From contig JAEYTO010000024.1 in the NCBI GenBank assembly GCA_023433925.1, positions 27,398-91,397 on the forward strand: 64,000 nt of DNA, given 5' to 3'. The notes beneath the pieces were generated by a model that saw only the letters and a list, made by a program, of their open reading frames with translations, was not told the origin of the DNA and made no database searches. Below are positions 7,699-16,666 of this stretch, one piece after another. The translations under genes were made by a program, and so were the position numbers. Position 1 is the stretch's first letter. Each line of letters opens with the position of its first letter. The DNA is from Pseudomonadota bacterium. Its GTDB lineage: Bacteria > Desulfobacterota > Desulfovibrionia > Desulfovibrionales > Desulfovibrionaceae.

Positions 7699-8916
7699 AT
7701 GCTCTTCAGCTTCAGGATAGCTCTGGCCTCGCTGCGCGCGCACAAGCTGCGGGCCGTTCTGGCCATGCTCGGGGTCTTCCTGGGCGCCTTGGCCCTGACG
7801 GGCGTGCAGCACGTGTCCCAGGCCATGGTGCGCAAGGCGGAAATCGAGGTGGAGAAGCTGGGTCCCGGCCTGTTCGTGGCCCGCTCCGGCCAGGCGCGCT
7901 TCCGGCGGGGAGGGGAGGTGGGCTTCAGCGGCGCGGCGCGCACCTTCACCGTGGCCGACGCGCGGGCGCTCATGGCCGGCGTGCCTTCCGTGCTCGCCGG
8001 CGCGCCCTTCGTGGAGCGGACCATCACCCTGCGCGCGGGCAATCTCGCGGTCCCGGCTCAGCTCGTGGCCACCACGCCGGACTATACGCGCGTGCGCAGC
8101 TTCGCCCCGGACATGGGCCGCTTCTTCACCGAACGCGAGCTGGACGAGCGGGCCATGGTCCTTGTCCTGGGCCGCAAGGTCGCCGAGCGGCTGTTCGGCT
8201 CCGCGCCGGCGGCCCTGGGCCGGCAGGTCCATTATTTCCGGGCCGCCTTCCGGGTCATCGGCGTCATGGAGGCCAAGGGCCGCGACCTGGGCGGCAACGA
8301 CCAGGACGAGCAGGCCTTCATGCTTTTGAGCACCTACATGCGCCGGGCGGCCAACCAGGACTGGATCTCCGGGGTCTATCTGCAGCTCGCGACCGGGGCC
8401 GACGTGGAGTTGGCCAAGTCCGCGGCCCAGGCCATCCTGCGCGAGCGGCACGGCCTCGGCTCCGGGAAGGCCGACGACTTCTCCCTGCTCACGGCGCGCG
8501 AGACCATGCGCCTGCAGGAGCAGGCCCTCGAACTTGTGCGGACCCTCGGCCTCATCAGCTCAAGCGTCTCCTTTGCCGTGGGCGGCCTGGGCATCCTGTC
8601 CATCATGATCCTGCTCGTGCGCCAGCGGCGGGTGGAGATCGGCATACGCCGCGCCCTGGGCGCGAGGCGCAGGGACATTATCCGCCAGTTCCTGCTCGAA
8701 GCCGGGCTCATGTCCGGCGCGGGCGGCGCGGCCGGAGTCCTGGCCGCGCTCGCGCTTGTCACGGCCGTATACAGCCTGGGCGGCTTCCCATTCGTGTACG
8801 ACCCGGCCCTGGTGTTGGGCTCCCTGGCGGGGTCCGTGCTGCTGGGGCTGGCCGCGGGAGCCTATCCGGCCTGGCAGGCGGCGGCCATCGAGATACTGGA
8901 CGTGTTGCGGGGCTGA
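7699..8916 (+). CDS. ABC transporter permease, MacB/FtsX family
   Basis: The product has about 405 residues. I start at the ATG at 7699 since membrane helix 1 follows at once (LRAVLAMLGVFLGALALT); the ATG at 7687 is equally open. A large periplasmic MacB-PCD-type domain (about 40-255) is followed by three C-terminal helices with VGGLGILSIMILLVRQRRVEIGIRRALGARRRDI, the classic FtsX/MacB signature. The family uses mechanotransmission to export proteins, lipids or drugs. No ATPase or membrane-fusion gene is adjacent, so partner subunits must be elsewhere. A TetR gene follows 100 bases downstream. Confidence 0.85.
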   Translation: MLFSFRIALASLRAHKLRAVLAMLGVFLGALALTGVQHVSQAMVRKAEIEVEKLGPGLFVARSGQARFRRGGEVGFSGAARTFTVADARALMAGVPSVLAGAPFVERTITLRAGNLAVPAQLVATTPDYTRVRSFAPDMGRFFTERELDERAMVLVLGRKVAERLFGSAPAALGRQVHYFRAAFRVIGVMEAKGRDLGGNDQDEQAFMLLSTYMRRAANQDWISGVYLQLATGADVELAKSAAQAILRERHGLGSGKADDFSLLTARETMRLQEQALELVRTLGLISSSVSFAVGGLGILSIMILLVRQRRVEIGIRRALGARRRDIIRQFLLEAGLMSGAGGAAGVLAALALVTAVYSLGGFPFVYDPALVLGSLAGSVLLGLAAGAYPAWQAAAIEILDVLRG

Positions 8917-9018
8917 AGCGGACAGCAATGCGGGCGATGCCGGGCTGGCCCGGCGATGCGGTGAGCCTGGGCGGAAAAGCGCTTTGCAGCCTGGAGACTG
9001 TCTGTTATCTGACCGCGC

Positions 9019-9621
9019 ATGAAATCCAACGCAAGCGACCAGATCAGCGCCGCGGATCAGATGCGCAAGCGCATCATCGACGCCGCAGTGCACTTATTCG
9101 ACAAGGGCGGCGCACAGGCCGTGTCCATGCGCAAGATAGCCGAGCGCATCGGCTACAGCCCCGCCGCCATCTATCTCTACTTCAAGGGCAAGAACGACAT
9201 TCTCCTGGCTCTTGTGGATCACGGCTTCGAGCGGCTCCATGCCCGGCTGGTCGCCGCCGGCCCCTCGGGGAACCCCAAGGACCGGCTGCTGGCCCTGTGC
9301 CGGGCGTACATCGATTTCGCCCTGGACGAGCCGCATTACCATTACCTCATGTTCTTCGATCCCGAGGTGGTCGTCCCGCAGGAATCCGAGGCCCATCAAG
9401 GCTCTCCGGCGCAGCTGTCATACCTGGCCATGCAGGACGCCATGAGCGAATGCTATGCGCGCGGCCTCATCCAAGGAGGCGATCCCATGCTCGCCACCGC
9501 GGCCATGGTCGCCACCATGCACGGCATAGCCTTGACTCTCACGGGCAAGCGCCTGGTGCTCATACCCGAGGACCAGCGCGCGGCCATCGCCGAGAACGTC
9601 CTGCGTTTCGTCCTGCGTTAG
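9019..9621 (+). CDS. TetR/AcrR family transcriptional regulator
   Basis: The product has 200 residues. Residues about 14-60 are a TetR-type DNA-binding domain (IIDAAVHLFDKGGAQAVSMRKIAERIGYSPAAIYLYFKGKNDIL). The remaining helices form a ligand/dimer domain of the WHG-containing class (TetR_C_33-like). It probably controls the adjacent permease gene or an efflux system elsewhere; no operator palindrome was clear. Its stop TAG is the first three bases of a dispersed hairpin element. Confidence 0.9.
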   Translation: MKSNASDQISAADQMRKRIIDAAVHLFDKGGAQAVSMRKIAERIGYSPAAIYLYFKGKNDILLALVDHGFERLHARLVAAGPSGNPKDRLLALCRAYIDFALDEPHYHYLMFFDPEVVVPQESEAHQGSPAQLSYLAMQDAMSECYARGLIQGGDPMLATAAMVATMHGIALTLTGKRLVLIPEDQRAAIAENVLRFVLR

Positions 9622-9671
9622 GGGCACCCTGCGAATGCCCGAGAGAGTGCGCCAGCCTCTCTCGGATTTTC
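9619..9671 (+). terminator. Hairpin element/terminator abutting the TetR stop codon
   Basis: CCGAGAGAG (9639-9647) pairs with CTCTCTCGG (9657-9665), followed by ATTTTCTC, which fits a rho-independent terminator. The 20 bases from the stop codon onward resemble the end of the element at 39463-39528, so it also belongs to the dispersed repeat family. Confidence 0.65.
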
Positions 9672-9882
9672 TCACGGCGGGGGGAGATTGCCTCGGGCCG
9701 TCCTGGCCTTCGCCCTTGGGCGTCGCTCAAGGCGGCGGCGCCCAGTCGTGTCGTTCTGCACGATTGTTTCCTGCACCTCCAGTTCATTTGCAAAATGTCC
9801 AGTTCCGCACATGAGCCGGGAGGGGGGCGGTGCCCCCTGTCAGGTCTTCTGGATGGTGTCGGGGCTGTTCAGGCGGGAATGT

Positions 9883-11286
9883 TTACCTGTACTGCTCGGC
9901 ATCCAGCTCCAGCCGCTTGCAGATCTTCTGCAGCGCCACGCGCGTCAGTCCGCTCACGCGCGCGGCCTCGGAGATGTTGCCGCCAGTGGCCTTGAGCAGG
10001 CGCTTGGTATAGTCGCGGGTGAAGTCATCAAGAAGCGCGAGCTTGGCATCCTTGTAGGGCCGCAAATCCCTGCCGTCCGAAGGCGCGTCGGCCCTGCCGG
10101 CCGTTTGCTCCTCGACCATGCGCACATGGGCCGTCTCGATGCGGCTGCCGCCGGCGAAAACGGCCAGCCTGCGCACGAAGTTGAGCAGCTCGCGAACGTT
10201 GCCCGGCCATGGCTTGGCCGAGAGGCGCGTCAGGGCCTCGGGCGCGATCTCCTTGACCGGCACGCCCAGCTCGCGGCTGGACACGTTCAGGAAGTGGTGG
10301 ACGAGGAGCGGGATGTCCTCGGCCCGCTCGCGCAGGGGCGGCAGGTGCACCGTGAGCACGTTCAGGCGGTAGTAGAGGTCCTCGCGGAAGGAGCGCTCCT
10401 CCAGCTTGGCCTCCAGGTTTCGGTTGGTGGAGGCCAGGATGCGCACGTTGATCTTGATCGTCTTGCTGGAGCCCACGGGCCGTATCTCGTGCTCCTGGAG
10501 GCAGCGTAGGAGCTTGGTCTGCACCGGCTGGGAGATGTCGCCGATCTCGTCCAGGAGGAAGGAGCCGCCCTGGGCCGCCAGGAATAGGCCCTGGTTGTCG
10601 TGCTCCGCGCCCGTGAAGGCGCCCTTGACGTGGCCGAAAAGCTCGCTCTCCAGGAGCTGGTCCGGGATGGCCGGACAGTTGACCGTGATCAAGGGCTTCT
10701 GGGCGCGCCGGCTCAGGCGGTGGATGGTGCGCGCGGCCAGCTCCTTGCCGGTGCCCGATTCGCCGCGAATGAGCACGGTGTAGTCCGATCCGGACACGGC
10801 CGCGATGGCCTCGCGCAGCTTGCGCATGGCCGGGCTCTCGCCGATGAGCTGCTGGGAGGTGTCCCGGCTGGCCAGCAGCTCCTTGAGGCGCTTGTTCTCG
10901 CCCATGAGCCGGGAGCGCTCCAGGCCTTTCTCCACCACGCGGAACATGGCCTCGGGCTCCACGGGCTTGGTCAGGAAGTCGTAGGCGCCCTGCTTGAGGG
11001 CCTGCACGGCCGTCTCGATGGAGCCGTAAGCCGTGAGCACGACCATGGACAGGTGGGGCCAGCCCGACAAGGCCTGCTCAAGAAGCTCCAGGCCGCCCAT
11101 GGCCGGCATGCGCAAATCGGTGACGAGCACGGCGTAGGGCCGCTCGCGCAGATGCTCCAAGGCTTCGGGGCCGGAGAAGGCCACGTCCACCCGCTCGGCC
11201 TCGAAGCGCCGCGCGAGCAGGCGCGCCAAGCCGCGGGCGAAGTCGCGCTCGTCATCGACCATCAGGATGCCTGATTGCAGGCTCAT
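9883..11286 (-). CDS. Sigma-54-dependent response regulator (NtrC family)
   Basis: The product has 467 residues. The receiver domain (1-120) has DD at 11-12, phospho-acceptor Asp57 (VTDLRMP) and Lys in FLTKP. The AAA+ domain (about 145-380) has Walker A GESGTGKE, an intact GAFTGA loop (222-227) for sigma-54 contact, Walker B FLLDEIGD, and the R-finger region FREDLYYRLNV. A Fis-type HTH closes the protein (GNISEAARVSGLTRVALQKICKRL). Start and kinase stop overlap as ATGA, so it is co-translated with the haem-binding kinase. It should activate sigma-54 promoters in response to that sensor; targets are not visible nearby. Confidence 0.95.
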   Translation of the reverse strand: MSLQSGILMVDDERDFARGLARLLARRFEAERVDVAFSGPEALEHLRERPYAVLVTDLRMPAMGGLELLEQALSGWPHLSMVVLTAYGSIETAVQALKQGAYDFLTKPVEPEAMFRVVEKGLERSRLMGENKRLKELLASRDTSQQLIGESPAMRKLREAIAAVSGSDYTVLIRGESGTGKELAARTIHRLSRRAQKPLITVNCPAIPDQLLESELFGHVKGAFTGAEHDNQGLFLAAQGGSFLLDEIGDISQPVQTKLLRCLQEHEIRPVGSSKTIKINVRILASTNRNLEAKLEERSFREDLYYRLNVLTVHLPPLRERAEDIPLLVHHFLNVSSRELGVPVKEIAPEALTRLSAKPWPGNVRELLNFVRRLAVFAGGSRIETAHVRMVEEQTAGRADAPSDGRDLRPYKDAKLALLDDFTRDYTKRLLKATGGNISEAARVSGLTRVALQKICKRLELDAEQYR

Positions 11287-13775
11287 GCTGTCGCCTCCTG
11301 GCCGGTGTCGCCCGCCACGGGAAAGTGTACGGCGAACACCGCGCCGTCATGGCCCGTGACCTCGATACGGCCGCCGGCCTCCTGCACGAGGCCGTAGACC
11401 ACGGCCAGCCCGAGGCCCGTGCCCTTGCCGACCTCCTTGGTGGTGAAGAAGGGGTCGAAGATCTGGCCCAGGTGCTCCTGGGGGATGCCCGGCCCATTGT
11501 CGGACACCTGGAGCACGATCTCCCCGCGCTCGGGCCTGTAGGCGGTGCGGATGGCGATCCAGCCGTCCTCGCGGCCCTCCAGGGCGTCCAGGGCGTTGTT
11601 GAGCAGGTTGGTCAGGATCTGCTCCAGCGATTGGAGATTGGCGGCCATGGGCGGCAGGTCCGCGCCGCTTTCCACACGCGTGGCCACCCCTCGGTTGTCG
11701 GCCTGGACCTGGAAGACCTTGACCGCGGACTCCACGACTTCCTTGATGTTCAGGGGACCTGTGCTCACGCGTTTGGGCCTGGCGAAGTTGAGCAGGTCCT
11801 GGAGCACGTTTTGGGCCTGGGTCGCATGACGCACGATGACTTGCAGGTCCTCGCGCTCCTGGCGGCCGTCCAGCGGGGCCTTGAGAAGCTCCGCGTAGCA
11901 CTTGATGACCCCGAGGGGATTGTTCATCTCGTGGGCCAGGCCCGCGGCGAGCTTGCCCACGGTGGCCAGCCTCTCGCTCTGCTGCATGCGCGCGAGCATG
12001 CGCCGCTCCTTGGTGATCTCGCGCACGTAGACCACGATGCGGCCGCCCTGGCCCGTGGCGCCTTCGGCCTTCTGCACCGGATACATGCTGATGGAGAAGG
12101 CGCGGCCCGTGGGCAGGCCAACCTCGCGCACGAAAGGCTCGCCGGCGGCCATGACCTCGCGCTGGCCCTGGAACGAGCAGCTCGCGGCCGAGCGCCCGCC
12201 GCTGAGCAGCAGGGGCAGGATGGTCTCTGGGCCGGCCGGGCGCCCGTCTGTCCCGGACGCGGCTTCGGATTCGGCGGGGCGCAGGGTCTTGGCCAACTCG
12301 CGCGCCGCCTTGTTGGCCAGGATCACGTTGCAGGCGTCGTCCATGTACAGAAGCGGGTCGCCGATGCCCTCGACCATGGACTGGAGAAGGTCCTTCTGGC
12401 GCAGGAGGTTGTCCAGGGCGGCCAGGTTCTCCATGGCGATGCCGAGCTGCTGGCCCAGGGCGCGCAGCACCTCGCGGTCCTGGGTGGTGGCTGGTCCGCC
12501 CTGCCGCCAGGCAATGCACAAGAGCCCCTCCACGGTGGCGTCGGAGGCCCCGATGGGGATGTAGGCCTTGCCGGGCTCGAAGCGGGGCGAGCCGGTGGTG
12601 ACGATTTCCCGCCAGTCGTCGGGCATCATGGGCCGCTTGTCCTGTTCGGGCCAGGCGTGGAAGCGATGCGAGGCCAGCAGGCAGACGAAGCCGATCTCGC
12701 TCGCGCCGAAACGCTCGGCGACAAGCGGCAGGGCCTTTTCCCACAGATCCTTGCGGGCCTGGCTCCTGTTGAGGCCGTCCAGCAGACGCACGAACAGGCG
12801 CACGTCGGACTGGCGCTCGGAAGCCTCGCGCGAAAGCTCCTGGGTACGCTCCTCGACCATCGTCTCCAGATTGGAGGCATAGTCCTGCAACTGGGCCTTG
12901 GCGTCCAGGAGGTGGTCGCCGATCTCCTCCATGCCGCGCACCATCTCGTCGAACTCGTCGCCCGTGTCGAGCTTCTCCAGGACCTTCATGTCGTCCTGAT
13001 CGTGCAGCCGGGAGCGGAAGAATTGCGAGAGCCGGCGCATGTTCTGCACCACGAGGTGGTTGAAGAAGACCTGAATGAGCGCGAAGAAGACGAGCATGCC
13101 CGCCGCGTAGACCCCAATATAGCCCACGGTGGCCTCGCGGATCTGCGCCACGGATGCGTCCACGGGCAGGCCGACCACATCCAGGCCGGCCAGTTCTCCC
13201 ACCTTGTGGCCGAAGCCGCGCTTCGCGCCGTAGCGCGTGATGAGTTCTTGCGGCGCATCGGACGGCGTGCCGTGGCAGTTCATGCACGAAAGGTCGAAGC
13301 GCACTGGCCTGGCCATGATGAAGAACTCCAGGTCGTCCAGATTGCGGTAGCCCTCCCACAAATCCGTGCCCGGGTTCCGCCGGAAGCGATCGAGCAGCTC
13401 CCGCTCGAACCCGTTGACCTCGAACCGCGGGTTGCGCGCGTTCTCGGCCACCCGGCGGTAATGGTACTCGGAGCGGCTCAGGTTCATCTGATCCATGACC
13501 ATGCGCGAGATATAGGATGTGCTCATGGACTCGATCATGAACTCGCCCTTGGGGAGCACCCCGTACATCCTGGGCCGCAGGGTCTCGCGTGCATAGTGCT
13601 GCACCGCGTCCACCTGGGCCAGGACAAGCCTGGCCTTGTCCGAGACCTCGGACTTGAGCAGCGAACTCAGATGGAAGTAGAGGCCGGCGGAAAAGAACAG
13701 GCCAAGGGCCAGCATGATGGCCACCAGGCCCAGGAGGAACTTGACCTGCAAGGTCTGAGGTCGTGGGATGGACAT
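11283..13775 (-). CDS. Membrane sensor histidine kinase with periplasmic haem c (DUF3365/Tll0287-like) domain
   Basis: The product has 830 residues. It has TM helix 1 at about 12-35, a periplasmic domain of the Tll0287/DUF3365 type containing CMNCH (164-168), which is a c-type haem site, and TM helix 2 at about 208-232. A HAMP-like linker, a coiled coil, a GAF domain (about 330-470), a PAS domain, HisKA with AHEMNNPLGVIK, and HATPase with DNGPGIP and GTGLGLAV follow. The kinase probably senses redox state or a diatomic gas through the haem, known for this domain class, and phosphorylates the response regulator encoded four bases into its stop codon. Confidence 0.92.
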   Translation of the reverse strand: MSIPRPQTLQVKFLLGLVAIMLALGLFFSAGLYFHLSSLLKSEVSDKARLVLAQVDAVQHYARETLRPRMYGVLPKGEFMIESMSTSYISRMVMDQMNLSRSEYHYRRVAENARNPRFEVNGFERELLDRFRRNPGTDLWEGYRNLDDLEFFIMARPVRFDLSCMNCHGTPSDAPQELITRYGAKRGFGHKVGELAGLDVVGLPVDASVAQIREATVGYIGVYAAGMLVFFALIQVFFNHLVVQNMRRLSQFFRSRLHDQDDMKVLEKLDTGDEFDEMVRGMEEIGDHLLDAKAQLQDYASNLETMVEERTQELSREASERQSDVRLFVRLLDGLNRSQARKDLWEKALPLVAERFGASEIGFVCLLASHRFHAWPEQDKRPMMPDDWREIVTTGSPRFEPGKAYIPIGASDATVEGLLCIAWRQGGPATTQDREVLRALGQQLGIAMENLAALDNLLRQKDLLQSMVEGIGDPLLYMDDACNVILANKAARELAKTLRPAESEAASGTDGRPAGPETILPLLLSGGRSAASCSFQGQREVMAAGEPFVREVGLPTGRAFSISMYPVQKAEGATGQGGRIVVYVREITKERRMLARMQQSERLATVGKLAAGLAHEMNNPLGVIKCYAELLKAPLDGRQEREDLQVIVRHATQAQNVLQDLLNFARPKRVSTGPLNIKEVVESAVKVFQVQADNRGVATRVESGADLPPMAANLQSLEQILTNLLNNALDALEGREDGWIAIRTAYRPERGEIVLQVSDNGPGIPQEHLGQIFDPFFTTKEVGKGTGLGLAVVYGLVQEAGGRIEVTGHDGAVFAVHFPVAGDTGQEATA

Positions 13776-14099
13776 GTGAAGATACTCCGGAAGGTGACGC
13801 GGTGCCCGGCGGATCTCCGGGCGCTCCCAGGCCCATAAGGCCGGAAACGCCCGCGGGCAACCCGCTTCAGGCTCGGGTGTAAACGAAACATGGCAGGGAA
13901 TAAAGCCTTCATGGTTCCACGTGAAACCACGGCTCAGGAGCGAGGCCTCCCCGGCTGATGCCCGCGAGGCCTATGAGGCTGTCGAGGAAAGCCGTCCTGG
14001 CTTCAACTCGCAATGCTTGCGCAAAGCTCAGGCATTGCTCACGGATGCCACGTATCCAGCGGGCCACCCTGGCCCGCGCGGCCTGTTTTCAACAGGCTG
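13776..14099. other. Intergenic region with a parS-like site and a dispersed repeat
   Basis: No gene is seen. The kinase promoter must be at the left end. A parS-like palindrome is at 13912-13929. From about 13960 a family-B repeat runs rightwards and ends at 14102, its last bases giving the stop codon of the minus-strand glycosyltransferase gene. Confidence 0.6.
13912..13929. promoter_or_regulatory. parS-like ParB-binding site (imperfect)
   Basis: The site TGGTTCCACGTGAAACCA is an 18-base palindrome with one mismatched pair. Its core GTTCCACGTGAAAC differs from the consensus parS core GTTTCACGTGAAAC by one base. The perfect copy is at 50369-50384, upstream of parA. Confidence 0.6.
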
Positions 14100-14102
14100 C
14101 TA
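14040..14102 (-). repeat. Family-B dispersed repeat abutting a glycosyltransferase stop codon
   Basis: On the minus strand it begins with the stop codon TAG, then CAGCCTGTTG, hairpin GCCTGTT/AACAGGC and hairpin GCGGGCCA/TGGCCCGC. The same order occurs at 42391-42457 after queA and in shortened form at 48700-48765. It may act as a terminator. Confidence 0.7.
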
Positions 14103-15062
14103 TGCGCCCAGCTCGGCCAACAGGAGGGCGTGCTCGCGCAGGTAGGCGTAGGGCCGGGCCTCGCCGCGCGCCAGCTCCAGGGCCTCGGCGGTCCTGCCGG
14201 CCGCGGCCAGAACCTTGGCGCGGGCCGCCACCGCCGCCAGGGCCTGGCGGTCTCGCTCGGCCAGGGCCCGGTACTGGCGGCGAATACGCACTGCCTCCTG
14301 TCCGGCCTCGGGCCTGGAGGACAAGGAGCACGGCTCGCGCAAATAGATGCCCGTGACCACGGGCAGGTGCTCCAGGCTGAACCTGCGACCCAGGCGCAGC
14401 CAGAATTCCTGGTCCGCCATGGCCGTGTAGCGCTCCTGGAACCAGCCGATCCCGTCGTGCACGCTCCGCCGCCACATGGGGTGCGGCCCCACGCGGTTGG
14501 TTGCCAGGAGGTCCTCGTAGCTGTACTCGGGCCACCTGAACATATCGAAGGCCGGCTTGGCCAGGATGTCATCAAAGCCGTCGGCCGGATCGTCCGTGAG
14601 CAGCGTGTCGCCGTAGACCAGGGCCACGCCGGGATGGCGGTCCAGGTGTCCGGCCAGGGCGCGGCAGGCCTCGGGATGCAGCCGATCGTTGGTGCTGAAG
14701 GGCAGGATATGGCGGCCCGAGGCCCGACGGATGGCCAGGTTCCAGGCCGCGTATATGGAGATGCGCTCGGGGGCGCGCAGGTAGCGGATGGCGCCCCGGC
14801 TTTCCTGGAAACGGCGCACAATGTCGCGTTCGCCCTCGGGTGAGGCTGCGTCCACGATCACTATCTCAAGCCGATTTCCCAGGCTTTGGGCCGCCAGATC
14901 CGCAAGACAGCGCTCCATGCACGCGCCGGCTCTGTATGTCGAGACAATGGCCGTCACGGCGTAGTCGGCGGGCCGCCAGCCCGTGTCGTCGGCCTGGCAG
15001 GCGGCGATGCGCTCGTCCAGCAGGGGCTCGCGGCCTTTGAGGTAATTCAGGGATTCAGGCAT
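14100..15062 (-). CDS. Glycosyltransferase family 2 protein
   Basis: The product has 320 residues. The N-terminal GT-A nucleotide-binding fold is visible as VTAIVSTYRAGACMERCLADLAAQS, then EIVIVDAASPEGE, and a substrate loop ISIYAAWNLAIRRASGRHILPFSTNDRLHPEA with the ND pair at the usual DxD position. A downstream ADQEFWLRLGRR matches the acceptor-side E-D/W motif of GT2 enzymes. The C-terminal 60 residues are Ala/Arg-rich and helical. It probably adds a sugar to a surface polysaccharide or to flagellin; nothing next to it decides the substrate. It is divergent from the aminotransferase gene. Confidence 0.85.
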   Translation of the reverse strand: MPESLNYLKGREPLLDERIAACQADDTGWRPADYAVTAIVSTYRAGACMERCLADLAAQSLGNRLEIVIVDAASPEGERDIVRRFQESRGAIRYLRAPERISIYAAWNLAIRRASGRHILPFSTNDRLHPEACRALAGHLDRHPGVALVYGDTLLTDDPADGFDDILAKPAFDMFRWPEYSYEDLLATNRVGPHPMWRRSVHDGIGWFQERYTAMADQEFWLRLGRRFSLEHLPVVTGIYLREPCSLSSRPEAGQEAVRIRRQYRALAERDRQALAAVAARAKVLAAAGRTAEALELARGEARPYAYLREHALLLAELGA

Positions 15063-15364
15063 CGGCGCAAGCTCCGGCTTCAGGGCCTGGCCTGCCCGAG
15101 CAGCCGGCGCGGGCAGGCCAGGCGGCGTTCGAGGTCAGGCTCGCGGCCCCGCATGTATTCCAAGTCCGCGGTCATGTGTTTGTGTCGTGGGGCCCGCCCC
15201 GCGCGGGCTGCCGGCAGCCTAGCCCCGATCGCCTCGCGAGCCAAGCCCCAAGCGCCGGGCGGCATTTACCTTCCAGCGGTTTTCCTCTACAACGTGGGCC
15301 GCAGGAAGGGGCGGTCCCAAGGCCGTCTCCGCCAACCCCACCACACCCCTCGCGAGGTGCGCGC
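15063..15364. other. Intergenic region between divergent genes
   Basis: This region separates the divergent glycosyltransferase and aminotransferase genes. It is GC-rich, no coding frame has family character, and I see no convincing promoter or hairpin beyond what must drive the two genes. Confidence 0.4.
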
Positions 15365-16540
15365 ATGAAGATCGCCTCCCGGCTGGCCAAGATCAAGCCT
15401 TCCGCCACCCTGGCCCTCAACGCCAAGACCCAGGAGATGCGCGCCCAGGGCCGCAACGTGGTCTCCCTGGCCGTGGGCGAGCCCGACTTCCCCACGCCCG
15501 AGCACATCCGCCGGGCCGCCAAGGAGGCCATCGACGCGGGCTTCACGCGCTACACCGCCGTGCCCGGCATCCCGGAGCTGCGCAAGGCCGTGGCCGGCTA
15601 CTACGCGCGGTTCTACGGCATCGAGCCGCCCATGGAGGCGGCCATCGTCTCCAACGGCGGCAAGCAGGCCCTGTACAACCTGTTCATGGCCCTGCTCGAT
15701 CCGGGCGACGAAGTGCTCGTGCCCGGTCCCTACTGGGTGAGCTACCCGGCCATGGTCGAGCTGGCCGACGCCCGGCCCGTCATCGTCAAGGCCGGAGCCG
15801 AGGCCGGCTTCAAGCTCTCCGTGGACGACCTGGAGCGCGCGCGCACGCCCAGGACGCGCATGCTCATCCTCAACACGCCATCCAATCCCACGGGCTGCCA
15901 TTACAGCCAGGAGGAAGTGGATGCCATCGCCCAGTGGGCGATCATGAACAACGTGTTCATCGTGGCCGACGAGGTCTACGATCGTCTCGTGTACGCCCCT
16001 GCCGAGCCCAGCTCCTTCTCCAGGTGGTGGCGGTCCAACCCCGAGCACGTGGCCATCGTGGGCGCGCTGTCCAAGACCTTCGCCATGACCGGCTGGCGCC
16101 TGGGCTTCACCCTGGCCCATCCCGATCTGGTCAAGACCCTGACCAAGATCCAGGGCCAGTCCACCTCCAACGTCTGCTCCATCACTCAGAAGGCGGCCCT
16201 GGCGGCCCTGACCGGCCCCTGGGACATCGTGGAGGAGATGAAGGCGGCCTTTATCCGCCGCCGCGACATGGTCCTGGACGCCATCGCCGGCTGGCCCGGA
16301 GCCGTCTGCCCCAAGCCCGACGGGGCCTTCTACGTCTTCCCGAACCTGCGCGCATTCATGAAGGGCGACACGCCCGACTCCGCCAGCCTGTGCCAGAAGA
16401 TCCTGGAGCAGGCCGAGGTGGCCCTGGTGCCCGGCTCGGCCTTTGGCGACGACGACTGCGTGCGCTTCTCCTACGCTCTGGACGATGCGACCCTGGCCCG
16501 CTCCATGGACAAGGTCGGCGGAATTCTTATCAAAGGATGA
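15365..16540 (+). CDS. Class I pyridoxal-phosphate aminotransferase (aspartate aminotransferase type)
   Basis: The product has 391 residues. The ATG at 15365 follows GAGG and matches the usual family start (MKIASRLAKIKPSATLALNAK). Conserved elements are AVGEPDFPTPEHI, YTAVPGIPELRKAVA, SNGGKQALYN, NTPSNPTG, the ADEVYDRL loop, SKTFAMTGWRLGF with the PLP Lys, and a C-terminal RFSYA containing the substrate-carboxylate Arg. It should transfer amino groups between aspartate or related amino acids and 2-oxoglutarate in the cytoplasm; it could also serve prephenate. A strong hairpin follows the stop. Confidence 0.92.
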   Translation: MKIASRLAKIKPSATLALNAKTQEMRAQGRNVVSLAVGEPDFPTPEHIRRAAKEAIDAGFTRYTAVPGIPELRKAVAGYYARFYGIEPPMEAAIVSNGGKQALYNLFMALLDPGDEVLVPGPYWVSYPAMVELADARPVIVKAGAEAGFKLSVDDLERARTPRTRMLILNTPSNPTGCHYSQEEVDAIAQWAIMNNVFIVADEVYDRLVYAPAEPSSFSRWWRSNPEHVAIVGALSKTFAMTGWRLGFTLAHPDLVKTLTKIQGQSTSNVCSITQKAALAALTGPWDIVEEMKAAFIRRRDMVLDAIAGWPGAVCPKPDGAFYVFPNLRAFMKGDTPDSASLCQKILEQAEVALVPGSAFGDDDCVRFSYALDDATLARSMDKVGGILIKG

Positions 16541-16543
16541 TCC

Positions 16544-16573
16544 GCGGGGGCGGCCTCGGCCGCCCCCGCCTTT
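16544..16573 (+). terminator. Probable terminator of the aminotransferase gene
   Basis: GCGGGGGCGGCC (16544-16555) and GGCCGCCCCCGC (16558-16569) form a perfect 12-bp inverted repeat directly after the stop codon, followed by CTTTCG. The T-run is short. Confidence 0.65.
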
Positions 16574-16666
16574 CGCGCCCATAGGCGGGCGCCCGCGCCG
16601 CTCGGCCAGGGGCCGCGCGTCACACGGCCAGACCTGGCCACGAGAGGCCACCCAGCGACCGACGCC

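Noticed and set aside
9823..9838. GGGGGC/GCCCCC hairpin as the terminator of the minus-strand response regulator gene
   Set aside because: It is downstream of that gene but no T-run follows on the minus strand, so termination is not supported.
7617..9995. Open frame of 792 codons on the plus strand
   Set aside because: It spans the permease and TetR genes in another frame and gives Arg/Gly/Pro-rich sequence without motifs.
11325..13838. Open frame of 837 codons on the plus strand
   Set aside because: It is antisense to the haem-sensor kinase gene, lacks any family motif and has the His/Gly/Ala/Leu-rich composition of GC-rich read-through.
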